64,000 nt of DNA from Vitellaria paradoxa (GCA_019916065.1 CM034237.1:39538485-39602484), one strand, 5' to 3'; shown: positions 48,794 to 61,944, numbered from the stretch's first letter. Notes: generated by a model not told the origin, from the letters alone. Numbers and translations are program-made.

Positions 48794-51700
48794 TTAAGAA
48801 TCGTTCCCATTCTCTTCCGGTGGATCATAGGGCACCTCATGACGGGGCCTATTGTATTTCTCACGCAGCTGTTTGATTGGAATGAAATCTCCAGCCGCAT
48901 CCATACCATAGAACAGAAAAGAAATGTACGGATGATCAAACCGGCTCTGCACACAGTTAAACACAACCACAGCGTAAGAACGATATTGCCGATTTTTTTC
49001 TTTTTTTCTTCTCTCGCTTCTTCAAATGAGGATTCTACTCACCAAGTCTGGTTGATCAGGGACCAGTAAATTTTCCTCAGGAACTGCAATTGAAGAACCC
49101 ATTTGCGGGGAAAATCAGGATTTCAGCCAGAAAAGAATCAAAGATTTTACAGAAAAACTGGCAGGATATCGCCGAACCTAAGTACTCATGGATCTACTAC
49201 ACCTTTGTAGATCAGATAACGTGAATAAATTGAATTGGTGAAATTCTTGAATTCTCAAGTAAAAAAGCACAGGTGAAGGCAAGAAATGTAGATTTTACGA
49301 AATTGGAGAAGGAAATTAAATCTCGCAAGGAAAAAGGAACAAGATCTTGTTAATTACCATATGCTACTAGTATATTGGGGTCTGCATACACATCAACCAA
49401 GACCTGTAAAACAATAAATTACAAGAAATTAAAAACCTCTCGTTTCTTTATTTTCCTGCGATAGAAGTCTGTCAAATTAATGAAATAACAAGCCAAGCAA
49501 TTAAATACCAGAAACATTCTACAATTAATGCGACAATTTTATGAAAAGTGCAGATTAGGTGAAGACAGCAATAAGAGACTATTCCTTTCCTCCCTTATAT
49601 ATCAAATAGAAGAACAGAAGACACTGCACAAAATAAGCAGACAAGTTTTTTTCATAGTACATATTTTCGCCAGTAGCCTAACCTTGAAAGTTAAAATTTT
49701 CATTCTGGCATTTAGAACTCTGTAGATTATTATCTCACCATCAACATCAAAATACTAATTATTTTAATTGAAAGTCCCAATCTCATAAAATAGTATCCAA
49801 ATCCAAACACCCACAACAAAAATTAACAAGAATAACCAAAGAAACACAGGAATTTGTTGACTAGGGTAAAAACTCATTTGAACTCAAAGGAGAAAACAAC
49901 CCCGGATCCTTAAGCGAATCAGACTAAAACTTCTTCACTATAAAATAAGAGTTACAAGGTATAAGAAAATGGATTACAAGTTTACCCAACCAAGTACATG
50001 TTGATCTACTTGTCTAAAAGCCATCCTAACCTTGTTTGCTAGATATCCCGCAATAAACCTCAACCCGTGAAGAAGAATACCTTCAAACCTTGAAGGACAA
50101 GCTCCCCAATTTGTAAATCCACTACAGATCTGAGCCAAGCGCTGATAGATCTTTGCCAAAGAAAGCTGGTGATGTCAACAATCAAACCAATCCAACCCAG
50201 CCGTTCATCCCTTTTGGTTTCTTTCTCAAAAAAGTTAAGAGAATGTGACGTTCTGTCCAAATGGTTAGGGTTAAGAAGAGAACTTTTCCTTTTATATCAA
50301 AAGAGAAGGTTAAAAATATCATTTGGACAGATTTTAAAAAATCTGGACGTCATCACAGGCAGTTCGTGAGCACAATCTGCTCATGATCTGCTCACAAAAC
50401 ACCCTTGTACACTGGACAAAAATTTTCAGGTGTCACAGGGATTTCATGGGCAAAAACTTCTCACAAACTGCTTGTGAGACATACCAACTTTCTGGACAGT
50501 AACATTCAATTCCAAATGGGATGTTCGTGGGCACAAATTGATGCTGAACCAGTAACCACTTCTCTTCCATTTCCAAATCTCTTCTCAACTATCAACAAAG
50601 ATGCTCAAACACTCTTTGGCAAATGCCTTAGCATCAAAAGACCTGACTTGTGACATTCTATGAAATCTAAAGTGAACAATTACAAGCAAAGTGTTGCTCG
50701 AATATTGCTAACACAAAATCTAATCAAGATGACACTTACATTAATGAAATCATAATAGCCTAAAAGTGTACTTTACTCAACCATGTCATTTATTGCTCAA
50801 TCATCAATCCAACGAAAATAAGTGTTGCTTGAATTTGATCAACAATTTCATTCAAAAGGCCTTTGGATGATTGAACATCGAAATTGTGCCAATGTCATTG
50901 ATGGAGACGACCTCATTTACATTTTTGATTGCCATGTAAAACACAACGGAACTGGCTGCATGAAAAATACATGCCTCTACACACCCTATCAGATAATCCT
51001 TTTATCACCCAGAGAATGATAAGGTTCATGCACCCTATTTACTGTTTATTCAGAACTCTCACTGAATGATAAATCCTCACACTAAGGCTTTGGAGCAATG
51101 TAGGAAGTGGAATCCCATATTAACAATGCTATTCCCTCACATCAAAATGTGTGTTCCCACAGAGTTGCCCAAATCTAAATATATATGCTCAAAAAACTGG
51201 CATAAGTATCGATTTGTGTTTCGATAATATGCACCAAATAGCTTCATTCAAGCCTCATGCTTTGCAGGAAGGAGGTTTAAAAGCAAGCCAGTTAGTTTCT
51301 CATCAGTGCAAGACAACAATAAAGTGATAAACTACTAATTAGGGGAGAAATATCAATTAGAAAGTAAAAGTTCTTCCTTGCACACCGATAAGTCAACAAA
51401 TAGTAAGGCAAGTTCGACCTGATAAAATGGCTGATCAGAACCACGCGACAACTTTTCAACATGTGCGATTCCCTTCCAAGAACTTGATTCACAGCAAACT
51501 GGATCCATTCCACAAACCACACCCCGATATCCTAATATAAAGAGATCCGTTTCTCATAATTTGAACAACTAACAATATAAAAAGATATAAAAATAATTTG
51601 AAAAAAAAATCAAAGTGTCGCCCTTTAAACCCAGGTGGGTGTCAAAAAATTCAAGTCTGGAAAGAATTTCTCAAAGGAATTATAGATGAAGAAGTGTTCA

Positions 51701-54700
51701 ATAAAGGGGAAATGATGAGCTTAACAGAACAGATCATGCTTGCAGAAGAATCAGCTTGCATGCTAAACGAAGAAAGAAAATGAAATCAGACAACAGACTG
51801 ACACTCTTAAAACACCAATAACTGTGGCAGTAACACATCAAAAAATTCAAAATTTAGTTTTTTTTTTTTTATAATGAAAATTTTAATTAATTATTTCTTT
51901 TTGAAATATCTTTAACTAATACAAAATTAGGGGAGCAAGAAATTATTTAGTTAGGCACGTATATAAATCTTGAACTAACTCTTTAGTCATTACAAATTGA
52001 CAAATTTTGAATTAGTTGATTGAAATTAAATGATTTCATTCATGCAACCAAGTGGACCCTTTTGAATTTCTTGGATTCAATAAGTGTCACTTTGTTTTCT
52101 TTGGTCGTTGGCAATTACGATGACTTAACCAAGCGGTCAAGGGTTGAACGATCCAACCCTCTACAAAACCATAAACCTCCTGATTTCATTATATTTGCCA
52201 GAAGTAATTAAGACATAGATCAGTGGTTTTTATGTAGTGTGTCGAAATTTAGGACTAGATTATTCTCTTCCTTTTTTTTATTGATTGTATTTTCCTATTT
52301 TTACAATTCCAGTAATATAAGCAGAAGTATAGACCACCCCCTAGTTCCGGGTGTCTTGAATTCCCAAATACACTGTACTTTAACATGATATCAGAGGAGG
52401 GATAACAAAAGCCTTGTGTTGTGCGCATACTGTAGAGTTTGAAGCCCTAGCAGTAGACACAATAATCAAAACCTTAGTTGCTACCGCTGCCCAACCTCAT
52501 TAAATCCTGGAACAAAGGACTCAATCAATCACAGAAGAAGCTCATCAATCAGCAACAAAGCTCCTTGACATATCATAGCTTCATTAGTCGTAGCTGTCAA
52601 TTTCAAGTCCCAAAACCCTAGTTGTCATCACTATCAAAGTCAAAAACACCATGACCAATCGTTGTGAAGAGCAACCCACCCCCACGGAGCCTCATCGGTC
52701 ACCTACGAGCCTCATTGTCCAAGCCAAGAACAAAACCAGGTCCTCTACATCAATGTGGGCATGTGAGACCAACTCATAAGGAGCCTCACCAGATAATGAA
52801 TATTACGTATTAGCATTCTAGATGCATAAATAATGTTCATTCTAACTTGCAATTTGATTTTACATGAAATTATCAACTTATGTGTTCTAACATTCTTTCT
52901 AGGTCATTTGATGTTCAAAAAGATGTTTTACCCTTTTTACATTTAAGCAAGGATGGATTGGTGATGCTACGGAGAAGATGGAAAGAAAAGAAAGCAAAGA
53001 AGTGAAGAAAATGGTACACATCCGAACACAAAGAAAGTTACACTTGAAAGACAGTAGACTTGCAGCCAACCATTCAGATGAACCATGCCATTATTTGAAA
53101 AAAGAAGGAAAAATCCACCATCATCTGGATGGAAATTCCCATCATCAAAATGAGGCTATAAAATAAGGCCAGAAATCACATATCATTCGGATGAAGATTC
53201 ACTTGGGTCCAAAACGCAGTAGCTAAGACAGATGGATTGAATTTCTGGGCAAAAATGAAGCATCATCCGAATGGAAAGCACCTGGGTCTGGACCATACAT
53301 GCAGTTAGGCTACAATTAAGTCAGTTTTTGACATTTTTTGGTGGTTATTTTTCAATCTTTATATAAAGGAAGGCCTGGAATTGCAAAAGCATCATCTTTT
53401 CTTAGAAGCTAGGAACAGAAGTTAAATCCCTCATTGAGGACTAATAATTATAACTGCATAAATGTGAATCTAACAACCTCAATCACAGACTACAGTGGGA
53501 AAAAGTACACATCATGCTTAAAACAGAGAAATGATAGAATAGGTAGAGGCAGAAAAAATAAGTACCGAACATCTTGTGCTTCACTTTCTGGCCCAACCGA
53601 AATGCATATTGAGCATTTTCATACAGTTGAGCTTTTGCCGAGGCAGCCAGTGACTCTGGCTCAAGCTTGGAAATTTCATCCCGTAATTCAGCTGCCAAAG
53701 CATAGTTCTCACTCTCAATTGCATCCTGAAGTTCGGCACTGCACATAAAGATGTGAAACCAATATGCTACTAAATTGGAAAAAGAAAAAGATATGTAAGG
53801 AGTGAAAAAAGAAACTAACACCTCATATTAAAAAGAAAATTTCATTCAAATACCGTAGCCGTAAGATATTTATAGCAAAGTCTTGAGCTTTGCTCTTTGA
53901 GGTTGATCCTCTTCTTTCTTCCTGCTGCTTGATAACCTCTGTTTCAACCTTCAAAGGAAAAGCATATTATGCATGTCGTAAGAATATTTTATTCACATTT
54001 AATAGGAAGAGTTGGTGGAAAAAACAGAAATCATTAGGCTTCACAAAAAAATGTTAGGTTCTAATCGTTAATGGATATTGGCAATGGCTTGATAGTTTGA
54101 ATCAATAGTGAGAAGAGGAAATAGGAGATCCATATTGTTGAAAATTTTGTGAACTCATAAGGAAACCTAGCAAAAGAACAGAATAAATACAGCACCTTGA
54201 TAAAACCTTGAGATGGGATGTTTGTATGATGAATGCATTAAAAGGTACAGTATGCAGAATTAACTGAGAAAAGTGTTGAAATTTCTAACCTCAGTAAGCT
54301 TGTTTCTCAGTTGTTGAGCAATTTCATATTCCTCCAAGTTCAGAGCACGCTACCAATTTAAACAAAGAAAATTAGAGATATGCTAAACCAACATTTTTTT
54401 GGTAGGGACCCAGGAAGAGATGCAAAGAGGGGTTGTTGCCTAGTTGGTACACAAGCCATCTAAATAGCATATAAACTATAAAAAGAAGACTTAGAAAGAA
54501 CATGCCAACCTGTACTTGAGTTGCCAAGTCCAGCTGGAAAAAGAAAATCAATATATCCTCATTGGCAATTTCACTGCGCTCTGTGCTTGCATCCAACCCC
54601 TGGTCACCTCCTTTAAAAGGCCATCCAGCTTCAACCCTCAAACTTCGTTCCCTTAATATGTCAGAGTGCCCTATGAAGGACAAGCTCTGTGCTCCTTGAG

Positions 54701-54842
54701 ACCAAAGGCATGGCCTTTCAATTCCATAGGTTATGTGACTTTTATTGGTTCGCTTGAAATGTCTCCCCAGTAAATAACAAGAACCACAAATGCTCTTGCT
54801 TCCGGAGGCTGTCAGAGTGCTTGTAGACATAACTTGCACCAT
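48794..54842 (-). CDS. CLPF: Clp protease adaptor ClpF, 337 aa, eight coding exons
   Basis: ClpF is a plastid-stroma adaptor that works with ClpS1 to deliver proteins to the ClpC chaperone (known for Arabidopsis At2g03390, about 330 aa). Coding exons, minus strand: 54842-54510, 54349-54290, 53948-53854, 53738-53566, 51531-51419, 49403-49358, 49083-49043, 48946-48794. All have GT/AG borders and all phases join. Residues 1-40 are Ser/Thr-rich, as in a transit peptide. A UVR motif, LQDAIESENYALAAEL.., lies at about 166-189, preceded by UVR-like RALNLEEYEIAQQLR at 112-126. The YccV/HspQ-like domain starts at FRLGQKVKHKMFGYRG (about 209) and includes GMDPVCCESSSW, VLVDVYADPN and VPEENLLVPDQPD; the end HPYISFLFYGMDAAGDF.. 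follows. I chose MVQV at 54842 by family resemblance. In-frame ATGs at 54851 and 54866 would add three or eight residues. No breaks are seen. Confidence 0.93.
49404..51418 (-). other. CLPF intron (between coding exons 5 and 6)
   Basis: A 2 kb intron with no exon. The stretch 50340-50560 repeats a GTGAGCACAATCTGCTCA / CTGCTTGTGAG theme with several GAGCAC/GCTCAC inverted bits and may be transposon debris. Confidence 0.6.
51532..53565 (-). other. CLPF intron (between coding exons 4 and 5)
   Basis: A 2 kb intron holding LTR remnants: a Ty1/copia-like LTR end with primer site near 52385, and at about 52960-53420 a segment ending in a TATATAAAGG promoter-like box. No exon is visible. Confidence 0.6.
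52225..52396 (+). repeat. Ty1/copia-type LTR end plus primer-binding site remnant
   Basis: A T-rich LTR tail ends TTTAACA at 52385 and is followed at once by TGATATCAGAG, one base from the Met-tRNA primer site TGGTATCAGAG. Further leader-like text continues to about 52790 with no coding frame. Confidence 0.6.
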
Positions 54843-56000
54843 TTCTACCATATAGCAAAATATCATTTATTCTTTTCCCCTTCTTTCAAGAACAACTACC
54901 CTCCCTCTTCCTCCCTCCTGTGTTGCTGCCTCTGCATCTGATGTAAATTAATGTAAGCTACCAATGCTCAGAACACCTTACAAAGATTAAGCAGATGAGC
55001 ATAAAAGCAGAAATGGATTAAATGTGATTTGATTGTGTATACTAATTATTTCAAAAAATCTTAACAGCACTACTCCAAAATACAATAACTCAAACAAAAA
55101 GAAGAGCAAAATCAGGTGCGTACATATCTTTAACAACTCCCTGGATAATTTGGCATTCAAAGTTTAGAATCTTTGAAATACAACTCCCTGAATAATTTGG
55201 CATTCAAAGTTTAGAATCTTTTCAAATGCACCGTAAATCAATACAACTCGAACGAATAGGCCATATATGGTTTTGATGGTACTAGAAAGCAATCAATGAG
55301 TTCACAAAAGCAGTTACGGCAGTACAAATAAAACTAACTTTGTTGAATTATATGTAGAGATTTTTGGAGTTTTGTAAAACTCCAAACACCCCCTATGCTG
55401 ACCTAAAAAAGGAAGAAAACCTACCAAGATAATACAAAACCCAAATTGGCTTAAAGACCATAATTTTCAATTACTTCAAAAATCAAGGTTTTAGAGCAAA
55501 ATAACTTTTGAAATGATATTCAAACCGTGCCCTAATAACAAACCCAAAACCAAGACGAATATATGAATAAATCGCGAATAAAAGCAAGTACAATTGGGAT
55601 TCCGGATACACTCTCCAAGAAGGATCCAGACATGTAATTTGTATGAAAATTGCGACAATGTCAGGCAATTGAGAGCAAATTCCCAATCAGTGGCATCACA
55701 AAAATGACACCCAATAGCACAATTAGACCCAATATTTCGAGTAAACAGAACCTATGATAAGCCCTAGAATAGAGAATAGCGAAGCAATGGGTGCATATAA
55801 CTCATAAGTAATATGTATATATAACAAAAGTAACAGACTTACTTGCAAAGCAGCGGCGACTGAGATAGGATTGAATCAATTTCTTCTTCTTCTTCTTCTT
55901 CTTCTTCTTCTACTTCCTCTTCTACAAGATTACAACCAGCTCTGACCCGATGGCCGAATCGCTCTTCTCTGCGTTCTGATATCGAAGATTAACTGCCACA
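54843..56000 (-). other. CLPF 5' untranslated region: leader exons and leader intron
   Basis: A first exon (about 56000-55843) ends at a GTAAGT donor (55842). It contains a GAA/CTT microsatellite at 55882-55917. The leader intron ends at a CATCAG acceptor, and the second leader part begins at 54937. That point is itself an ATG opening a 13-codon upstream ORF (54937-54896) before the main start. A 47 bp-period tandem duplication lies in the intron (55134-55220). The left limit is inferred. Confidence 0.55.
55134..55220. repeat. tandem duplication, period 47 bp
   Basis: CAACTCCCTG.ATAATTTGGC and ATTCAAAGTTTAGAATCTT occur twice (55134-55173 and 55181-55220), nearly identical. Confidence 0.92.
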
Positions 56001-56054
56001 CGTTCCAGCATCTCCCAGCTTCAATCAGCCAGAACCATCCATTTAATAATAATT

Positions 56055-56172
56055 GTGTTAGTTGCCTTTACACTCCAAATACTTAGATCTAACCACTTAT
56101 CCTCCTAACTTCGGTGTTATGCATTAATACCCTTGTACTGCTATCAAAGTGCAACATTTGACGGCATTTGTT
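56055..56172 (+). repeat. left terminal inverted repeat of the MULE
   Basis: Starts GTGTTAGTTGCC; pairs with 61945-62062. Confidence 0.85.
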
Positions 56173-56728
56173 AAATGTTAAAAAGACTTAAATATCCTTT
56201 ATATATTAAAAGTCTCAAATCGATCAGTCTCCATTACTATACTTTGAAAAGCTTCAAAGTTCCAAAGTTGGGGCAACAAACCATCTCGATTTCGACAAAC
56301 AACTTTGATCTAGGCCAACAAATGCATTGTTTGAGAGATTAAAGAGGACTTAGGTGTTATGATTTCTTGGTGTCCGAGTACTAAAAAGTGTCATTTGATT
56401 GATAAAAAAGACCAAAGGTATATGTGTATATATATTTTGGGATATTTACATATATATATATATATATATATAAAGCATGATATTGGAATGGTGTGTTATA
56501 AAAGGTGTCTTTTTACTTCTGAAATTCCCATTTTTTTTTTTTTTTGTTAGAGATAAATGTGGGGGATAAAGGACACCCACATGAGTCCATGTGGGGTATC
56601 TGTTGCTTTGAAGTCCCCATTTACTTTGTGTTGCTAATTAAAAAATTAGCTTTTTAAATTAATAAATTGGTTTAGTCAGTATACAATTGATTTTGTGATA
56701 CTAACAGAATTTTTTAGTGAATGCAGGG

Positions 56729-59700
56729 ATGGCTGATATAAAAACAATTGAGTTGCATCTCAGTGGAAGCTTTAAGATAACTCCCTGGGAGACTATATAC
56801 AGTGGGGGCACTGTTAAATATATAGACAAATGCGATGTAAACTATCTCAGTTTTATTGATTTGCAATACTTATTTTTAGAAAGGGGTTACCCAAGCACTA
56901 GCATAATGTATCATAGAATAATTGGGATACGTTTAAGTGAGGGGTTATGAGAAATTAAAAGTGACAAAGATGTTTTAGAGCTGGGTAGTTATTATGATGG
57001 ACTTTTAGTAATTGTCATGCATGTTGTCAAAGCTAATGAACTAGAACCATTATAGGTTTTAGGAAGGATGGAACACCATTGAAAGGGTTAAACCCATTAT
57101 CAATAGAAGGCCTTAGTCATAGTCTAGCAGTTGAGACTGAAATAGAGGATGAGATTCCTATTAGAGTGACTGAGTAGAGTCTTATGGCTAAGGAGACTTC
57201 TGTAGCTGAGCAATCTCATACAGCTAAGGTGACTCCAACAGTAATGAGTGAGGTTTGGTAAGGAAGTAATATACCGCATAGTAGTGATCCAGAGTATAAT
57301 TTTGCAAAAGTTGAAGAATAAAAGAGTTCTGAGGATAAAGAATATGTTCTCGGTGGTAATGATAGTGATTCTAGTGATAATACGAACCCTATTTGGTTAT
57401 TTGAGGACTTAAAGGGTGTGAGTGATGACGATATTTTTGCTAGGAAAAAGACTCCTGCTCAAGTAAGAACACATGAGCAATTTGAGAATGAAAAGAAACA
57501 AGATGAACAACGGTGGTCTGGTGATGGGACTGATAATGAGTTACAGTCCATGAGGGGATCGGCTGACAAGGGAGATAGAGTTCGTTATATAGAGTTTAAC
57601 GAAGAAATTGACATGGCAAATCCTAATTTGAAAGTTGGCATGACGTTAAAAGATATTTTTTCTATTTTGGGATGCCTTGAGGGAGTGGCAGATGAGACAA
57701 GGTTATAATTTGAAATTTATAAAGAATGAGGCTGCTAGAAAGTTACTGCCATTTGCAAAATGGAGTGTGGCTTTAGAATTTATGCAGCACCTATGCAAGG
57801 TGAAAGAACATTCCAAATAAAGTCACTTCAGCCTAAGCATAATTGTGGGAGGTCATGCCACAATCACCTTTACAACTCTAGATATTTGTCGAACAAATAT
57901 TTGGTAAAATTAAGAGATAATCCTTCAATTAGTCTTACTGTATTTCAGAATGAGAATTAGAGAGACTTGGTTGTCGATATAAGCAGGAATCAACTGTATT
58001 GAGCAAAGCGAAAAGCAAAAGATATCATTGATGGGGACATTAGGGAACAATATGCTAAATTGAGGGATTATGCCATTATCGTTAAGTGATATAATCCACG
58101 CACTTGGATTAAAATTCAAACTGAAAGACCAAGTCTAGAATTACCTCCTAAATTTGTCAAGATATATGTGAGGTATCAAGCTCAGCTCCATGAATTTTTG
58201 AATGGTTGTGGGCCGATTATTAGCCTTGATGGTTGTTTTTTGAAGGGGTTGTATGGTGAGCAGTTGCTAAGTGCAATGGCTAGGGATGGAAATAACAATA
58301 TGTTTCCACTTACCATTACTGTGGCGGAAGTTGAGAATAAAGAATCTTGGACTTGGTTTTTGGAGCGGCTAATTGATGACATTGGAAGTGTTGATGAGAT
58401 GGGGTGGTGCTTCATTTCGAATAGACAAAGGGGTTAGATTCTACATTTGCTCAGCTAATGTCTAATGCTGAGCATAGATTTTACTTAAGGCATATATATG
58501 CCAATTTCTCAAAGAAATTTAAAGGAAAAAAGCTGAAAGACTGCCTTTGGAAGGCTGCATCTACTGGGACAGTTAGAGAGTTAGCCTCATATGTTCGTAA
58601 TGGAGAATATGGATAAGAGGGCATATGAGTGGTTGAAGAAAATTGATCCGAAATTATAAACTAGGTCCCATTTCAACACTAGGTGCAAGTCAAACATTTT
58701 GGTTAACAATCTGAATGAGTCCTTTAATAGCTACATACTCGAGGCAAGATACAACCCCATCATAAGTATGCTCGAATGGATAAGGACAAAATTGATGAGT
58801 TGGTTTCAAGTTAAAAGGAAAGGGAATGGAAAAACAAGTGGGGATTTATGTCCAAGAATATAAGAGAAGTTAGACAAAAATAAAATTGGTGGTAGAAACT
58901 GTTTTTTCCATTTTTTGCAGGCTACTTGAAGTATGAGATTGATTGTGGGAACGCGACCTACATTGTTGATTTGGGGAGGAAGAGTTATAGTTGTGGGATG
59001 TGGGATTTGACTGGCATACTTTGCAAGCATGCAATTAGTGTAATTTACATACATAAGCAAACTCCTGAAGATTTTATTCATCGGTGCTATCAGAAAAAGA
59101 CTTACTTGGCAACCTATAATACAATGATCCATCTTATGCCTAGATAATATGACTGGTTGCGTACTGGAATGGATGCTATCTTCCTTTCTTTTGTGGGAAA
59201 ACAAGTTGGCAAGCCAAGGAAGATGAGAAAAAAGGGGTGCAAATGAACCAGCCAATCCGAACAAGATTTCTAGGACAAATCGATAAATGGTGTGTAAAAA
59301 ATGTTTGTCAACGAGCCACAACATAAGGTCTTGCAAGAACAATTTACATCCAAAGCCAAAATTAATGAAAAATACATCATCAACAAGGACTAATCAAGTA
59401 ATGATCTATTTCTGCTATGCCATGTTTTATAATTACAAAATTAATAGAGTTATACTTTGCTGATCTATTTTTTGCTATAATCATTTAAATGATTATGTTA
59501 TACTGTTTTGCAACCTTTCAAGACTACCAGAGAAGATACTTCTATAGTTAGTAGTGGTTCTCTCACACAACCTACGCCTACTGTGGCATCAACTTCGACT
59601 CAAGGATACCGCACTCAAAATAAATCCTATTCACAGATAAATGAAGTAGTAGGTGAATTCCTTGTATAGAATATTTGAAATTTCATAGAAATTAATTAAA

Positions 59701-59791
59701 CCATACTTGTGTTGTAGCGAACAAAACTGTCATGTCGTGGTGGAAAATCATCTGTTCAGGCTGGAGCTGCTCGTGCTGGAAATACTTGAAC
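56729..59791 (+). pseudogene. MURA-type transposase pseudogene
   Basis: The ATG at 56729 follows a GAATGCAG acceptor-like site and gives an N-terminal domain (MADIKTIELHLSG). Next come an acidic spacer region, a MuDR-type DNA-binding segment (57590-57960: MANPNLKVGMTLKDIF, FRIYAAPM, LQPKHNCGRSCHN), the transposase core (58168-58437: PIISLDGCFLKG, FPLTITVAEVENKESW), a SWIM finger (58920-59060: YSCGMWDLTGILCKHA) and a basic tail with a C-x2-C knuckle near 59290. In the core the second catalytic Asp is Asn (ISNRQRG at about 58415-58433). The first SWIM cysteine is Tyr. Several stops and frameshifts show that it is dead. Confidence 0.9.
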
Positions 59792-60420
59792 TAGAAGTGA
59801 GCAAGCTGGAAGTTGAAGGCTGGACATGCTATTTTTTTTTTTTTTTTTTTTTTTTGGACATGCTATTTTTTGGTTGGGCATGATATTTTGTTGGTTGGCA
59901 GTCGAATTGTGCAAACAGACTATAAATGCTATCTTATTTTTTGGTTATCAATATTTTGTAAATTTCATAGCAGCATACTAGTTGTTAATGTTCCTTTTAT
60001 TAATAGGCAAATTTAATAGTTCTTAATGATCATTTGGTTATTGAATATTCAATCAGTTGGTTGTCTAATAGTTACAAAATCAGTTTAAATATTAGTTGAC
60101 TTACGGTTGGTGGTTGGCATTGCTGGAATTCTATGGTCATATGTGTTGATGTGCAGGTTAGCTTGTGTGTTTACAAGTTGCTTCTTTTGTTAAGAAGGCC
60201 TGAGCTGGGCTGGGCATATGTTTGCATACTGTTTTTTGGTGCATGGTTGACTGTTATATGGTAGAATGATTGATAATTTTTTGTGAGCAATTTGCATATT
60301 GGACTACTGGGCATATGTTTGCATGAGCTGCATGTTGGACTCCTTCTATTCAATGCAGTGGTGGATTGACTACTGCATGGTGCAAGGTTGGTAGTCTTTT
60401 GCATGCTGCCTGGTGCATGA

Positions 60421-60451
<31 letters not shown>

Positions 60452-61246
60452 TGGTATGCTACTATTTTTGGTAGGATGGTTTTGTTTGGTATACTACTTT
60501 TGTTTGGAGTCAAAATACCAAAATTTTTTAGACTGCTTTTGATTGGCAGTTTTTTGGAGTCAACATGTAGCATTTAGTGTAACTGAATTGCTGATTCAAT
60601 GTTTTTGGTATTATGCTTTTTGTCTTCTAATGCATCCTATATGCACTACTACTCACACAAAACTCTAATCATCTCCTTATGAGACAAATCCTCAACTCAA
60701 ATGCTAATAAATTCAACTCCAACAGGTATAGGCATCTAATGTCATTGGAAGGTACTAGTTTCATCTGTTTAAAACTTCTATCTTCACAATGCCATAATCA
60801 AGTCATCTAGGAACAGAAATGCTCTTGTTTCACCAAATAGAAGCATCTTGCACTGATTACCTAATACATAAAAAGTCCTCCAAATAAATTGAAGTACATT
60901 GAGTATATTAACAAATTTATCATTCTTCACTAATAAAAACTTCATATTAATTGGAGTAAAAAAAATTATATTTATTAATAGGCAACAAATTATAGTATTT
61001 CCCATTACACACTATAACACGTTGAATCCTTTAAACTAAAGTCATTCTTTATTAACAATAACACGTATATCAATTACAATTGCCACTACAAGACTAGCCA
61101 TTCATTACACTAAAATCTCAACAAAAATTAAAAATGACTAGTTAAGCAATCAAAAATATTAAAATTACAAATTTTTTTTAGTCACTATCCAGTGAAACCA
61201 AGTATAATATCAAACAGCCTATCCCTATCCAAATTCCAACAAAAGT
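59792..61246 (+). other. non-coding interior of the MULE
   Basis: No coding domain is visible. Holds two long T-runs (59829-59855 and 60428-60452) and repeats of a TTGCATG/GGCATATG-rich theme between 60200 and 60420. Confidence 0.5.
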
Positions 61247-61736
61247 TTACTTATATATCATTTTCCTTGCACTGCATTTTTGCACTTCCTTCTCCAATCT
61301 ATCAATCTTCTCCAAAAGTTTTGGAACTACCTCCTTTCGACATTCACACATTAGTGAGTCAATCCATATAAAAAAACACAACTTGATGCACCCTACAAAT
61401 CAAATCAATATAAATTGTAAACAAAAAAAATGAAAAATATATTTTTAATTATTTTTGGGTTTAATTTTGTTTTCATCTTCTGTTTCTAGAGAGAAATTAG
61501 TTTGAACTAGAAATTTTACCCCAAAATTTCATACATATAACGTAAATACACAATACTCAAATCAAACCCAAAAAACTTACCCCAAATTGTCTATATCTTC
61601 TATAGCCTAGAAACCTCTTACCCATGTTATTTTTAGTACATGATATTCGTATTGGAGCCACTACGCCACAATAGCACTTTCACACCAAAGATGAAACTTC
61701 AAACCCAGATTGAGAACCAAAGGATAAAGATGACAT
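61247..61736 (-). pseudogene. GRF-type zinc-finger protein remnant carried inside the MULE
   Basis: Two pieces on the minus strand, 61736-61581 and 61392-61247, are joined by a GTAAG..TTTGTAG intron. The first reads MSSLSFGSQSG..., a TGA at 61682-61680, then KCYCGVVAPIRISCTKNN and GKRFLGYRRYRQFG. The second reads CIKLCFFIWIDSLMCE, then VVPKLLEKIDRLEKEVQKC. This is the GRF pattern (CxCG..aP.r.S.T..N.GRRF...C...CxFFxWxD) followed by a short coiled coil, as in the ~120-residue plant GRF proteins. The TGA and a one-base frame offset between the pieces show decay. Some GRF proteins bind DNA or accompany nucleases; no role can be assigned here. Confidence 0.75.
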
Positions 61737-61944
61737 CCCCACTTCTTTGCCTTCTCCTTGCACTTCGACATCACTCTGGTGAAGATGCTTTACTTTATAG
61801 ATGAAGAGAAACAAATACAAAGATGTATAACTACTTCTCTTGAACTCCAAAGGCATTTCTGTCAGTTCACAATATTTTTTGTTGTTGAATAAGACACTTG
61901 CACTTTCCAAGTGCATGCATCACGGTGACTGTTAACTCCAACAG

